Made by a program: the position numbers and the translations under genes. Under the pieces are notes generated by a model. The model searched no databases, was not told the origin of the DNA, and saw nothing but the letters and a program-made list of their open reading frames with translations. Shown here one piece after another: positions 16,171 to 24,674 of a stretch of DNA of 64,000 nucleotides. Each line of letters starts with the position of its first letter. The first letter of the stretch is position 1. Source of the DNA: W0P28-013 sp051878315 (GTDB taxonomy: Bacteria; Bacteroidota; Bacteroidia; Bacteroidales; Paludibacteraceae); contig JBJEJW010000067.1 in NCBI GenBank assembly GCA_051878315.1, positions 124,001-188,000 of the forward strand, written 5' to 3'.

Positions 16171-17127
16171 ATGTTTGAACAAATTTTTGAATTGTCCGAC
16201 CTTTTAGATACGACGCTGTTCTATGGTGTTAATAGTGCTAATGTGCGTTTAATCAGGGATTTACATCCGCAGTTGCACATCGTGGCGCGTGGCAGCATGT
16301 TCAAAGTGAGCGGTGCCGAAAACGATGTTGTCGCTTTCGAAACATTGCTGCGCCGGTTGGAGCGTTACTGCATCGATAATAATTGTCTGACCGAGGCACA
16401 GATTGTCGATATGGCGACCGGAAATGAGCCCGGCGCGGTGCATCACGACGACCTGATTGTGCATGGCGTGGGTGGCAAATCGATTGTGGCGCGCACGACA
16501 AATCAACGCAAATTGGTTAAAGATTACGATACGCACGACCTGCTGTTTGCCATCGGACCGGCCGGATCGGGCAAAACGTACACTGCCATCGCTTTGGCGG
16601 TGCGCTCGTTGCGCAATCGCGAGGTGCGACGCATTATTTTGAGTCGTCCTGCTGTCGAGGCCGGCGAAAAATTAGGATTCCTCCCCGGCGATATGAAAGA
16701 GAAGATCGATCCCTATTTACAGCCGCTTTACGATGCGTTACAAGATATGATTCCGCCTGCCAAATTGACCGATTATTTGGCGAATGGGACAATTCAGATT
16801 GCACCGTTGGCCTTTATGCGTGGTCGCACGTTGAGTGATGCGGTGGTCATTCTCGACGAGGCGCAAAATACATCGGTGCAGCAAATTAAAATGTTTCTGA
16901 CGCGTATGGGATTGAATACCAAGATGATAGTTACCGGCGATATGACACAGATAGACTTGCCGGCTGCACAAAAATCAGGACTGAAAGATGCACTTGAGGT
17001 ATTGCACGATGTGAAAGGCATCGCACGGGTGGAATTTAATCAAAAGGATATTGTACGCCACAAACTTGTGCAGCGCATTGTCGATGCCTATGAGCGACGT
17101 AAACAAACCTCATCGCAGAGCGAATAA
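16171..17127 (+). CDS. phoH: PhoH family ATPase
   Basis: A 318-residue P-loop ATPase. The N-terminal KH-like region (1-100) precedes the PhoH domain with Walker A GPAGSGKT (129-136), Walker B VVILDEAQN (about 224-232) and the sensor motif TGDMTQIDLP (about 255). PhoH/PhoL proteins are cytoplasmic helicase-like ATPases tied to RNA processing and ribosome maturation, often near ybeY. Here ybeY is not adjacent. The gene ends just before a strong bidirectional terminator shared with the convergent floA operon. Confidence 0.93.
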   Translation: MFEQIFELSDLLDTTLFYGVNSANVRLIRDLHPQLHIVARGSMFKVSGAENDVVAFETLLRRLERYCIDNNCLTEAQIVDMATGNEPGAVHHDDLIVHGVGGKSIVARTTNQRKLVKDYDTHDLLFAIGPAGSGKTYTAIALAVRSLRNREVRRIILSRPAVEAGEKLGFLPGDMKEKIDPYLQPLYDALQDMIPPAKLTDYLANGTIQIAPLAFMRGRTLSDAVVILDEAQNTSVQQIKMFLTRMGLNTKMIVTGDMTQIDLPAAQKSGLKDALEVLHDVKGIARVEFNQKDIVRHKLVQRIVDAYERRKQTSSQSE

Positions 17128-17131
17128 AAGT

Positions 17132-17169
17132 AATTACGGCGCATTTCCTCGAGAAGATGCGCCGTAATT
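17132..17169. terminator. Bidirectional terminator between phoH and floA
   Basis: A 13-bp perfect stem pairs 17132-17144 with 17157-17169 around a 12-nt loop. It has T-rich flanks on both strands and sits between convergent stops. Confidence 0.8.
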
Positions 17170-17191
17170 TTGTCGGTCGGACGAGTCCGAT

Positions 17192-18184
17192 TTATTTCTC
17201 TTTTTTCGCCGTTTTGGCGGTGGCTGCCGGTTTGCCTATGGCTTCGCGCATTTGCGTGTCGGCTTCGATATTTTTCATACGGTAATAATCCATAATGCCT
17301 AAATTGCCGTTGCGGAAGGCTTCGGCCATGGCTTTAGGTACTTCAGCTTCGGCTTCGATAACCTTGGCGCGTGCTTCTTGTGCCTTGGCTTTCATCTCTT
17401 GCTCCAAAGCGACGGCCATCGCACGACGTTCTTCGGCGCGTGCCTGCGCTATGTTTTTGTCGGCTTCGGCTTGGTCCATTTGCAGATTAGCGCCGATGTT
17501 TTTACCAACATCGACATCGGCAATATCGATGGACAAAATCTCGAATGCAGTACCGGCATCAAGACCTTTGCTTAATACGAGTTTCGAAATGGAATCGGGA
17601 TTCTCGAGCACCATTTTGTGCGTTTCGCTTGAACCGATGCTCGATACGATGCCTTCGCCAACGCGTGCCAAAATGGTCTCTTCGCCTGCACCGCCAACTA
17701 ATTGTTTGATGTTGGCGCGCACCGTTACACGGGCTTTGGCCAGCAACTGAATGCCGTCTTTGGCTACCGACGACACAATCGGAGTGTCGATTACTTTGGG
17801 GTTGACCGACATTTTGACGGCTTCATCAACATCGCGCCCAGCCAAATCGATGGCGGTGGCCATCTTGAACGACAAGTCGATGTTGGCCTTGTTGGCCGAT
17901 ACTAACGCATGTACAACGCGGGCTACATGACCACCGGCCAAATAGTGCGCTTCAAGGTCGTCGCGACGAACGCTTACCAAACCGGCTTTGTGCGCTTCGA
18001 TCATCGCATTCACGATGATTGAGGGCGGTACTTTGCGGATACGCATCAAAAAGAGTTGTATCAACGAAATGTTGACACCCGATACGCGTGCCGATAACCA
18101 CAATAGGAATGGCACATAATACAGAAAAATGATTAGGAATATCAGGGCGACAATTCCTAAAATAATAGTGAGTGTAAGTCCCAT
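17192..18184 (-). CDS. floA: Flotillin-like protein FloA (SPFH domain)
   Basis: A 330-residue protein with an N-terminal hairpin membrane segment (TIILGIVALIFLIIFLYYVP). An SPFH/PHB domain (about 60-240) follows, then the Glu/Ala-rich coiled coil that marks flotillins (about 240-300, e.g. QEARAKVIEAEAEVPKAMAE). FloA organises functional membrane microdomains. It directly follows nfeD, the usual flotillin partner, and ends a five-gene minus-strand operon that begins near 21544. Confidence 0.93.
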   Translation of the reverse strand: MGLTLTIILGIVALIFLIIFLYYVPFLLWLSARVSGVNISLIQLFLMRIRKVPPSIIVNAMIEAHKAGLVSVRRDDLEAHYLAGGHVARVVHALVSANKANIDLSFKMATAIDLAGRDVDEAVKMSVNPKVIDTPIVSSVAKDGIQLLAKARVTVRANIKQLVGGAGEETILARVGEGIVSSIGSSETHKMVLENPDSISKLVLSKGLDAGTAFEILSIDIADVDVGKNIGANLQMDQAEADKNIAQARAEERRAMAVALEQEMKAKAQEARAKVIEAEAEVPKAMAEAFRNGNLGIMDYYRMKNIEADTQMREAIGKPAATAKTAKKEK

Positions 18185-18219
18185 AAAAAAATGTTATTAA
18201 AAAGTTAAATAATAATGTG

Positions 18220-18693
18220 TTAGTTGTTTGTTTTGCGAACCGAAACAGTGTCGCCCGATACATCGACTACTTCTATGTCGGTGTTGGGGTCGATGAGACC
18301 GTCGAGCGATTTTACTTCGAGGGTAACGCCATCGAAACGTGCTGTGCCAATAGGAGCCAAGCGCGATGTGGTGATACCGCGTTCACCAAGTGATACTTGT
18401 GTGTTTTTCGGCGCACTGCTGGTGCTGTCAACTTCGGCTTTGAGCGACATTTTGTCGAGTGCGCGCGAACGTACAAATAGCCATACGGCAATACTCAGGG
18501 TTACGAGGCCGCATGCCAATGTGATGCAGCCGACAGTGGTACTCATGGTGGCAAAGGCATACCACACCGAGGCCACAACAAAGGCGATGCCGGCAAATCC
18601 GCCTACCGAAATGCCCGGAATCAGAAACAATTCGAGCAACAGAAAACCGATGCCGAGCAACATGAATAATACAATTAAAAAAATCTCTGACAT
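18220..18693 (-). CDS. NfeD-like membrane protein
   Basis: A 157-residue protein with two or three helices in the first 80 residues (VLFMLLGIGFLLLELFLIPG and later segments). A C-terminal OB-fold NfeD domain includes GERGITTSRLAPIGTARFDG and IEVVDVSGDTVSVRK. It belongs to the short class without the ClpP-like protease. NfeD partners flotillins, and floA follows after 35 nt. Confidence 0.9.
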   Translation of the reverse strand: MSEIFLIVLFMLLGIGFLLLELFLIPGISVGGFAGIAFVVASVWYAFATMSTTVGCITLACGLVTLSIAVWLFVRSRALDKMSLKAEVDSTSSAPKNTQVSLGERGITTSRLAPIGTARFDGVTLEVKSLDGLIDPNTDIEVVDVSGDTVSVRKTNN

Positions 18694-18711
18694 AATATAA
18701 TTGGGTGTTGT

Positions 18712-20085
18712 TTAATTTTCGGTGTTGAGCGTCGCATTTTCGAACAGACGTATTTCTTGCTCGTAACGGCGTATTTGCTGTTCGGTGATGATGACGTTTT
18801 TTTCCAATGTCAATATATCGTTGGCGAGGCGTGTGCGCTCGTCGTCGCTTTCGGTGATAGCCCACAATTCGCGTTTGGCTTGTAGCGTGAAACGCTTTTG
18901 CGCCAACTGCATTTGCAGAGCGCACAAAGTTACAAATTTTTTGCGAGCATCATCGCTTTTGAAATCGTTTTCGGAGTAATAGATCGTGGTGTCGTTCACC
19001 ATGAATTGTTCGGCTTGTGTGGGGCGGCGTGTGTCGTTAGACAAAATGATTTTTTGTGGTGCTTCGGCTGTGCGATAGGTCTTCAACAAGGCAGCAGTAC
19101 GCAATTCGTCGTCGGTTTTGTTGCGCAAAATCAAGCGTGTGGCATTGGGTACGAAACGATAGATGACTACACTGTCGTCCGTGCGAAAACGGTCGGTAAC
19201 AAACCAACCGATGCCGTTTAATTCGTCGAATGCCATCATATAGTCGTTGCCCGTGGAGTTGAATGGAAACCCGACGTTTTGTGGCGGCAGATAATTGTCG
19301 GTATCGCTGTTGTAGCGCGAGGTGAAAATGTCGTAGCCACCAAGGCCGTCGTGTCCTTTCGACCCGAAATAAATGGTGATTCCGTCGGCTGCTACAAACG
19401 GAAAATTTTCATCGTGGTCGCTGTTGAGAATCGGCGACAGCGGTGTCGGCGTAGTCCATTCGCCCATGAGTTTGTAGGTTTGGTAAAGGTCGGTTTGACC
19501 GTTGTTGCGCAATGTGAGGTAGCGACGGTCTTGACGTCCCGATTCGAATCCGACATAATCGGTGTTGCTGGCAAAAAAAGTACCCATTTCGCGCGGAATG
19601 GCTATTTTTGCGAAGAAATTTGTTTTTGTTGTTATCGTGCTGTCTATCAATGTAATATCTTCAATACGATGCAATAGTTGTGCACCCAAAGTGGCTTGAC
19701 GTTGCCGCTCGGTAGCGTGCAATGTTTCTTGCGGAGTCGGTTTTCCTTCGTCAAGCCAACGAGCGTAGGCATCGGCTGCTTCGGCAAAAAAGTATAGGTC
19801 GAAATAGAGGTCGCCCAAATAGAGATTGGCTTTACTATAACCATTGTCGGCTGCGATGCGATAATAGTCGATGGCCTCGCTGTAGTTACTCATGGCGGCC
19901 AGACAGCGCGCCAAACGCACGTTCAATACGGCATCTTTAGGCTTCTTTTTCAATAATTGGCGGTTGATGTCGGCTGCCTCGGCAAAACGTCCTTCGTCGA
20001 ATAACGCAGAGGCATCTGCCGGCTTTTGTGCCGTGATGCTTGTGGCGATGACGAATGCTAATATGCTGATAATCAACCTTGTCAT
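18712..20085 (-). CDS. Secreted TPR and PD40 (WD40-like) repeat protein
   Basis: A 457-residue protein with a signal peptide (LIISILAFVIATSITAQ). TPR repeats cover about 22-110 (LFDEGRFAEAADINRQLLKK and AIDYYRIAADNGYSKANLYL). A PD40 beta-propeller-like region has AADGITIYFGSKGHDGLGGY, and a coiled-coil tail closes the protein. It is like the envelope proteins related to PorE/OmpA of Bacteroidota but lacks the OmpA domain. Its start lies one base after the rnz stop, so the two are co-translated. Function is unknown; a periplasmic scaffold is a fair guess. Confidence 0.8.
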   Translation of the reverse strand: MTRLIISILAFVIATSITAQKPADASALFDEGRFAEAADINRQLLKKKPKDAVLNVRLARCLAAMSNYSEAIDYYRIAADNGYSKANLYLGDLYFDLYFFAEAADAYARWLDEGKPTPQETLHATERQRQATLGAQLLHRIEDITLIDSTITTKTNFFAKIAIPREMGTFFASNTDYVGFESGRQDRRYLTLRNNGQTDLYQTYKLMGEWTTPTPLSPILNSDHDENFPFVAADGITIYFGSKGHDGLGGYDIFTSRYNSDTDNYLPPQNVGFPFNSTGNDYMMAFDELNGIGWFVTDRFRTDDSVVIYRFVPNATRLILRNKTDDELRTAALLKTYRTAEAPQKIILSNDTRRPTQAEQFMVNDTTIYYSENDFKSDDARKKFVTLCALQMQLAQKRFTLQAKRELWAITESDDERTRLANDILTLEKNVIITEQQIRRYEQEIRLFENATLNTEN

Positions 20086-20086
20086 G

Positions 20087-21007
20087 CTAAATCTCTATTT
20101 TTAAGCCATCGGTAGCCGCAATGGTGTCTGGGAATATGGCGCGTGCTTCGTCAAGGTAGGGCGCGATGTCGCGATGTCGGGCAGAGTAGTGCCCGATGAC
20201 AAGTCGTCCGACTTGCGCTTGCCGAGCGATGGTGGCTGCTTGAGCCGCCGTACTATGCAGAGTGGCTTTGGCGCGCGCTGCATCGGCTGTCAAAAAGGTG
20301 GCTTCGTGGTACAAACAATCGATGTTGTGCAGATATGACACTATTTTCTCGGTGTAGGCCGTGTCCGAAATGTATGCGTAGCGACGTGGAGCAGTCGGAG
20401 GCGTGGTCAGACGTTCATTGGGAACGATGTGTCCATCGGCAGTTACAAAATCGGCACCGGCTTTTATATCTTTCAATTGGCAAATGGGTATGTCGTAAGC
20501 ATCAATCATCTCGCGAATTAGGTGTCGCTCGCCCGCTTTTTCTTCAAACAAAAAACCGGCGGCCGGCACGCGATGTTTCAATGGTAGGGTGGTTACGGTT
20601 AGGCTGCGGTCATCGTAAATCACGGCCGATTGGTAGGGATTGAACGGATGAAATTTGACATCAAACGGGAAATCGCTGCAAAAATAGTCGATTTGGGGTC
20701 GTAGCAGTTTGGCTAAGTCGGGTTGCGCATGTATCTCGATGTCGGCGGTACGCCCCAACATGCCGAGTGTCGAAATCAGGCCTATCAGACCAAAACAATG
20801 GTCGCCATGCAGGTGCGAAATAAAAATGTGATTGAGTCGTGTAGTGCGTATTCCGTTCTGTATCAGACGATTCTGCGTCCCCTCGCCGCAATCTATCAAA
20901 AACTGTTTATTGCGCATTTCGAGGAGTTGCGAGGTCTGAAAACGTTGCGGTGTCGGCATGGCCGAACCTGACCCGAGTATGGTGAGTTGCATCGATTCCA
21001 CAGGCAC
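20087..21007 (-). CDS. rnz: Ribonuclease Z
   Basis: A 306-residue metallo-beta-lactamase fold enzyme that cleaves the 3' trailer of tRNA precursors. The zinc motif HLHGDH is in HIFISHLHGDHCFGLIGL, and the N-terminal LGSGSAMPTPQR and CGEGTQNRLI are family hallmarks. Later ligands are in YISDTAYTE and LVIGHYSARH. Its length is normal for the short RNase Z form. It lies 12 nt after the SPOR lipoprotein gene in the same operon. The tRNA-Asn at 28209 has no encoded CCA, so 3' processing plus CCA addition is needed in this organism. Confidence 0.95.
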   Translation of the reverse strand: MPVESMQLTILGSGSAMPTPQRFQTSQLLEMRNKQFLIDCGEGTQNRLIQNGIRTTRLNHIFISHLHGDHCFGLIGLISTLGMLGRTADIEIHAQPDLAKLLRPQIDYFCSDFPFDVKFHPFNPYQSAVIYDDRSLTVTTLPLKHRVPAAGFLFEEKAGERHLIREMIDAYDIPICQLKDIKAGADFVTADGHIVPNERLTTPPTAPRRYAYISDTAYTEKIVSYLHNIDCLYHEATFLTADAARAKATLHSTAAQAATIARQAQVGRLVIGHYSARHRDIAPYLDEARAIFPDTIAATDGLKIEI

Positions 21008-21019
21008 AAACGGACGTGG

Positions 21020-21544
21020 CTATTTCTTTTGAACCAACACCCACGCGTCGCCGAATTGGTCGTGTATGGCGGCAATTTTCTGCTTGGCCGATGCGTAATC
21101 GTCGAACGAAATCAATAGTACGCGGTACATGCCTTGTTCGTTGATGACGATGACAGGTTTGTATTCGGGGCGCATGCGGGCTTGAAGCCGTTTGGCGTTG
21201 TCCTGATTTTTGAAACTGCCAATGACGACATGGTAATTTTTCAACTCGTTTTCCGATTCGCCTTCGACAACGCTGAACACTTCGGCGCGGGTTACCTCTT
21301 TTTCGACCGGTGCGGGCGCAATCGGTTGTGTCTCAACGACGGGTTCGGCCGGTTGTGCCGGTTCGGTGGCGACCACAGGCGCAGGTTGCGGTTTGGGCGT
21401 TTCCTTGGGTTTTTCGGTCAGCACTTCTTTGGCAGGCGCCTTACCTTCGGCTGGTATGTATGCGCCGGGGGCATTTTGTACTTTGCATGCCGATAAAACG
21501 GGAACGATGCAGACGAATGTAAAGATAAATCTCGAAAGTTTCAT
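21020..21544 (-). CDS. SPOR-domain lipoprotein
   Basis: A 174-residue lipoprotein with lipobox LSAC (Cys20). A Pro/Glu/Ala-rich linker (about 30-95) precedes a C-terminal SPOR domain (about 100-172, with YHVVIGSFKNQDNAKRLQA and YRVLLISFDDYASAKQ). SPOR domains bind denuded septal glycan, so a cell-division site location is likely. It is the first gene of the rnz-nfeD-floA operon. Confidence 0.9.
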   Translation of the reverse strand: MKLSRFIFTFVCIVPVLSACKVQNAPGAYIPAEGKAPAKEVLTEKPKETPKPQPAPVVATEPAQPAEPVVETQPIAPAPVEKEVTRAEVFSVVEGESENELKNYHVVIGSFKNQDNAKRLQARMRPEYKPVIVINEQGMYRVLLISFDDYASAKQKIAAIHDQFGDAWVLVQKK

Positions 21545-21572
21545 ACTGATGATAAGTGTTAATTCCGACAGA

Positions 21573-21603
21573 CAAAGATAGATAAAAAATAAATACCTTG
21601 CAA
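21573..21603 (-). promoter_or_regulatory. Promoter of the SPOR-rnz-TPR-nfeD-floA operon
   Basis: On the minus strand TATCTTTG (21580-21573) and TTG (21603-21601) are 20 nt apart. The upstream element overlaps that of the divergent ruvC promoter in a TTGCAA palindrome (21598-21603). Confidence 0.75.
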
Positions 21604-21629
21604 ATTTACAAAGATTTTCAGTAACTTTG
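21598..21629 (+). promoter_or_regulatory. Promoter of ruvC
   Basis: TTG (21598-21600) and TAACTTTG (21622-21629) are 21 nt apart, giving a leader of about 12 nt to ATG 21646. Confidence 0.7.
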
Positions 21630-21645
21630 CACCAAAAATAATGCC

Positions 21646-22221
21646 ATGACTGATACAGAACCGCAGGAACGGATTATTTTGGGTGTCGATCCGGGAACTA
21701 ACTTGATGGGATATAGCGTGTTGCGCGTTGTTGGACGCAAGGCGGAATGCGTAACGCTCGGCATCGTGGATTTGCGTAAAATCAAAGACCCGTACCTATC
21801 GCTCAAGCAGATTACTATCGAAATGACAGCGGTAATAGCCAAATATCTGCCTGATGAATTGGCTATCGAATCGCCTTTTTTGGGCAAAAATGTGCAATCG
21901 ATGATCAAACTCGGGCGGGCGCAGGGAGTAGTTATCGCATGTGCCATTACGCACGATATTCCCGTGACGGAATATGCACCGCTGAAAATAAAAATGGCCA
22001 TCACGGGCAATGGCGCGGCTGCCAAAGAACAGGTGGCGGCCATGTTGTGCCGTTTGTTGCAAATCGATCCGCAGTCGCTACCGCCGCAACTTGATGCGAC
22101 CGATGCGCTTGGGGCTGCCTATTGTCATTTTTTACAGACGTGTACGCCTATGGTCGAAACACACAAATATCGCGGATGGAAAGATTTTGTGGCACACAAC
22201 CCGCAGAAAATCAAACAATAA
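21646..22221 (+). CDS. ruvC: Holliday junction resolvase RuvC
   Basis: A 191-residue RNase H-fold nuclease that cuts Holliday junctions made by RecA and RuvAB. The acidic catalytic residues are visible in ILGVDPGTN, AIESPFLGKN and the QLDATDALGAAYCH helix. Length is standard for Bacteroidota RuvC. The next gene starts 35 nt later with no clear promoter, so some read-through into the T9SS gene is likely. Confidence 0.95.
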   Translation: MTDTEPQERIILGVDPGTNLMGYSVLRVVGRKAECVTLGIVDLRKIKDPYLSLKQITIEMTAVIAKYLPDELAIESPFLGKNVQSMIKLGRAQGVVIACAITHDIPVTEYAPLKIKMAITGNGAAAKEQVAAMLCRLLQIDPQSLPPQLDATDALGAAYCHFLQTCTPMVETHKYRGWKDFVAHNPQKIKQ

Positions 22222-22256
22222 ATACTATAAAAATCATTATCTAAAAATCTACTATC

Positions 22257-24446
22257 ATGAAAAAGTTATTTTTGTTCATCGCTGTTGTGCTGTACACGGC
22301 GACTGCGTTTGCCGGCGATGGCACAGCCGAAAATCCCTATTCGTGCGCCGAGGCCATTGCGTTGCAAAAAGCGTCAGATTATAGTCCTGCACTTGTTTGG
22401 GTGAAAGGCTTTATTGTCGGGATGCCCGTTCAGGGAAAAGGGGGCGTGATTACGTTTACCACGGAAATCGGTAGCGCCAATTGTCAGCAAATTATGCTTG
22501 CCGACGATGTGTATGGCACTAATGCCATGCCGGTGGAACTGACCATGGACGCACGCACCGACTTGAACTTGTGCGAACACGAATCGTACATCGGACAAAA
22601 AGTCAGATTGCGTACCGTGCCGCAAAGTTATTTTGCAGTGCCCGGTGCCAAAAACTCGAGTGAGTATGCATTGCTCGAACCTATCGCCGTAACCGGCGTT
22701 TCGTTGGATAAAAGTGAAACGGAAATCTTTGTCAATCAGATGTTTACGCTTGTTGCTACGGTCGAGCCTGCCGACGCCGACAACCGACGTGTTGTCTGGT
22801 CGTCCGACAATGCTGGCGTGGCTTCGGTCGATGCTGAGGGCAATGTTACGGCATTGACCAATGGCGAGGCGACTATCACCGTTACAACTGTGGATGGTGC
22901 CAAAATCGCCACGTGCAAAGTTACGGTCACCACGGCTTCGGGCGAAGTACTCATGGGCGATGTCATTACAGCCGATACGACGGGAGTAGGTGTTGATTCA
23001 TATACGATTTGGTCTGATAAAACTTGCTTATCTGGAACAAAATATGCAGGAAAATCGGCTACGGCTTCTAACGCAATTAAAATTACAAGTCGTACAAGTA
23101 CAAGTGATAGTAAAAAGGAAACCGGCATTGTAAATACGTCTAATGTGGGGTATTTGCGACAAGTAGAATTGTTTTGGAATAGTCAAAATGCAGATGGTCG
23201 AAAAGTACAAGTTTTGGCTTCTAATGAACCTATAACTTCTGCGGCCGATTTGTATGCAAATATTATTGCGTTTGATACTTTAGGTGTGTTGGAGTATGCA
23301 ACGAATGATGTAACTGCCACGCTTGATGTAACCAAAAATTATAGATACGTTGGTTTATTGGCTGTTAGTTCGAATGCTACATATTTTGATAAAGTTGTAT
23401 TTACATGGTCGATCAATAAAACAGCCGACGACATCGAACTGCAAAGCCTTGCGCTCGACACGGCTTCGCTCGAACTTGAAGAGGCCGCGACGTATCGTCT
23501 GAAGGTGGCTTATACACCTGCCGACGCTACCTACAAGGCTGTAACGTGGACAAGTTCGAATACGGCGGTGGCAACAGTCGAGGCAGGCATGGTAACGGCG
23601 GTGGCACCCGGCGAAGCCGACATCACCGTAACGAGTGTGAACAATCCTGCTTTGACTGCGAAGTGCCATGTCGTAGTAACCGAAAAAGATATTTTCGCAG
23701 GCCGCGATATTTATTATAAGGTAAAGAGTATTAGCGAGTTGCATACGAATGATACGGTGGTTTTCGTTTGCGAAAAATACAATCGTGTATCGGGCGAATT
23801 TGAGTTGTCGGATAACGGTGTTGGGCGCATCGTTACGCCATCGACCGAGATTGTGCGCGAGGGCGATCGCATCGGCGCATGGGGTGCCGAAGAGGTGCAT
23901 TTGGTGGCTGTCGAAGGCGGCAAATGGCAAATTCTTGTCAAACAATGGCTGGTGGACGAGTTGGGCATCGACTACAGCGAAGAGGTGCCGTTGCGTGCGG
24001 CTGAAGTGAAAAATCTGCAAATCAAGGGCGAAGGCACGCAGACGTGGACTATCGCGTTCTTCAACGATGGCGATAGTGTCGTTATCGAAAATACGGATAC
24101 TGAGGTTGGACGCCTCCAATTCAATGGTAGTAACAAGACGTTTTGCAACTATACGTCTAATCAAACGGCAATCCAAATTTACCGTATGGAAAACCAAACC
24201 GTTAGCGACGACGACCCGATAGCCGACCCCGACAATCCCGATGTGGATGGCGTGCAAATGGTAACGTTGACCGGCGTTTCGTATGCGAATGGCATTGTCT
24301 ATAATGAACAGGGGCTGCCTCTTCGCATCTATAGCGTGGCCGGCTATTTGATGGCCGAATGTTGTACAAATGTCGATATAAGTGCATTTGCTCCGGGCGT
24401 TTATATCGTACGTGCGGCACAAGGCTTGCTTAAAATTGTAAAATAA
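22257..24446 (+). CDS. Secreted Ig-like (Big_2) protein with T9SS C-terminal domain
   Basis: A 729-residue secreted protein with a signal peptide (LFLFIAVVLYTATAFAG). An N-terminal OB-like domain (about 20-145, starting DGTAENPYSCAEAIAL) of the DUF6359 kind is followed by a first Big_2 Ig-like repeat (about 150-228). A beta-sandwich-like module (about 235-385) comes next, and then a second Big_2 repeat (about 395-475). The tail carries a T9SS sorting domain (LRIYSVAGYLMAECC and FAPGVYIVRAAQGLLKIVK). Export through T9SS to the cell surface is inferred. The module at about 235-385 (roughly 22965-23410) is visibly AT-richer than its flanks, a sign of domain shuffling. Confidence 0.85.
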   Translation: MKKLFLFIAVVLYTATAFAGDGTAENPYSCAEAIALQKASDYSPALVWVKGFIVGMPVQGKGGVITFTTEIGSANCQQIMLADDVYGTNAMPVELTMDARTDLNLCEHESYIGQKVRLRTVPQSYFAVPGAKNSSEYALLEPIAVTGVSLDKSETEIFVNQMFTLVATVEPADADNRRVVWSSDNAGVASVDAEGNVTALTNGEATITVTTVDGAKIATCKVTVTTASGEVLMGDVITADTTGVGVDSYTIWSDKTCLSGTKYAGKSATASNAIKITSRTSTSDSKKETGIVNTSNVGYLRQVELFWNSQNADGRKVQVLASNEPITSAADLYANIIAFDTLGVLEYATNDVTATLDVTKNYRYVGLLAVSSNATYFDKVVFTWSINKTADDIELQSLALDTASLELEEAATYRLKVAYTPADATYKAVTWTSSNTAVATVEAGMVTAVAPGEADITVTSVNNPALTAKCHVVVTEKDIFAGRDIYYKVKSISELHTNDTVVFVCEKYNRVSGEFELSDNGVGRIVTPSTEIVREGDRIGAWGAEEVHLVAVEGGKWQILVKQWLVDELGIDYSEEVPLRAAEVKNLQIKGEGTQTWTIAFFNDGDSVVIENTDTEVGRLQFNGSNKTFCNYTSNQTAIQIYRMENQTVSDDDPIADPDNPDVDGVQMVTLTGVSYANGIVYNEQGLPLRIYSVAGYLMAECCTNVDISAFAPGVYIVRAAQGLLKIVK

Positions 24447-24467
24447 CCACAAAAAATAGTGATTTTT

Positions 24468-24498
24468 TTGCACGTACCGAGGAAAATAAGTACCTTTG
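24468..24498 (+). promoter_or_regulatory. Promoter of the T9SS cargo gene at 24675
   Basis: TTG (24468-24470) and TACCTTTG (24491-24498) are 20 nt apart. The transcript would have a leader of about 170 nt that includes the G9 hairpin at 24520-24553. Confidence 0.7.
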
Positions 24499-24519
24499 TA
24501 CACGAAAAATAAAAATCAG

Positions 24520-24553
24520 TTACCCTCCTCCGAGTATTTTCGGGGGGGGGTAA
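24520..24553 (+). promoter_or_regulatory. Leader hairpin with a G9 tract
   Basis: A 14-bp stem (24520-24533 with 24540-24553, two G-U pairs, 6-nt loop) has a 3' arm with nine consecutive G residues (24542-24550). It lies in the leader between promoter and start codon. No U-run follows, so it is not a standard terminator. Confidence 0.6.
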
Positions 24554-24674
24554 TTAGTTGATTATCAGTGCGATAACAAATTGTTAAAGGCGATAGGTTA
24601 ATGGCTTATGGCAATTAGGAGTGAGAAATACATACGAAAACAATACTTTAATACTAACTAAAAATTTGACAATT

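Noticed and set aside
23355..24503. Minus-strand open frame of 382 codons within the Ig-like protein gene
   Set aside because: It is the antisense of a well-supported T9SS cargo gene and has no recognisable domain or promoter.
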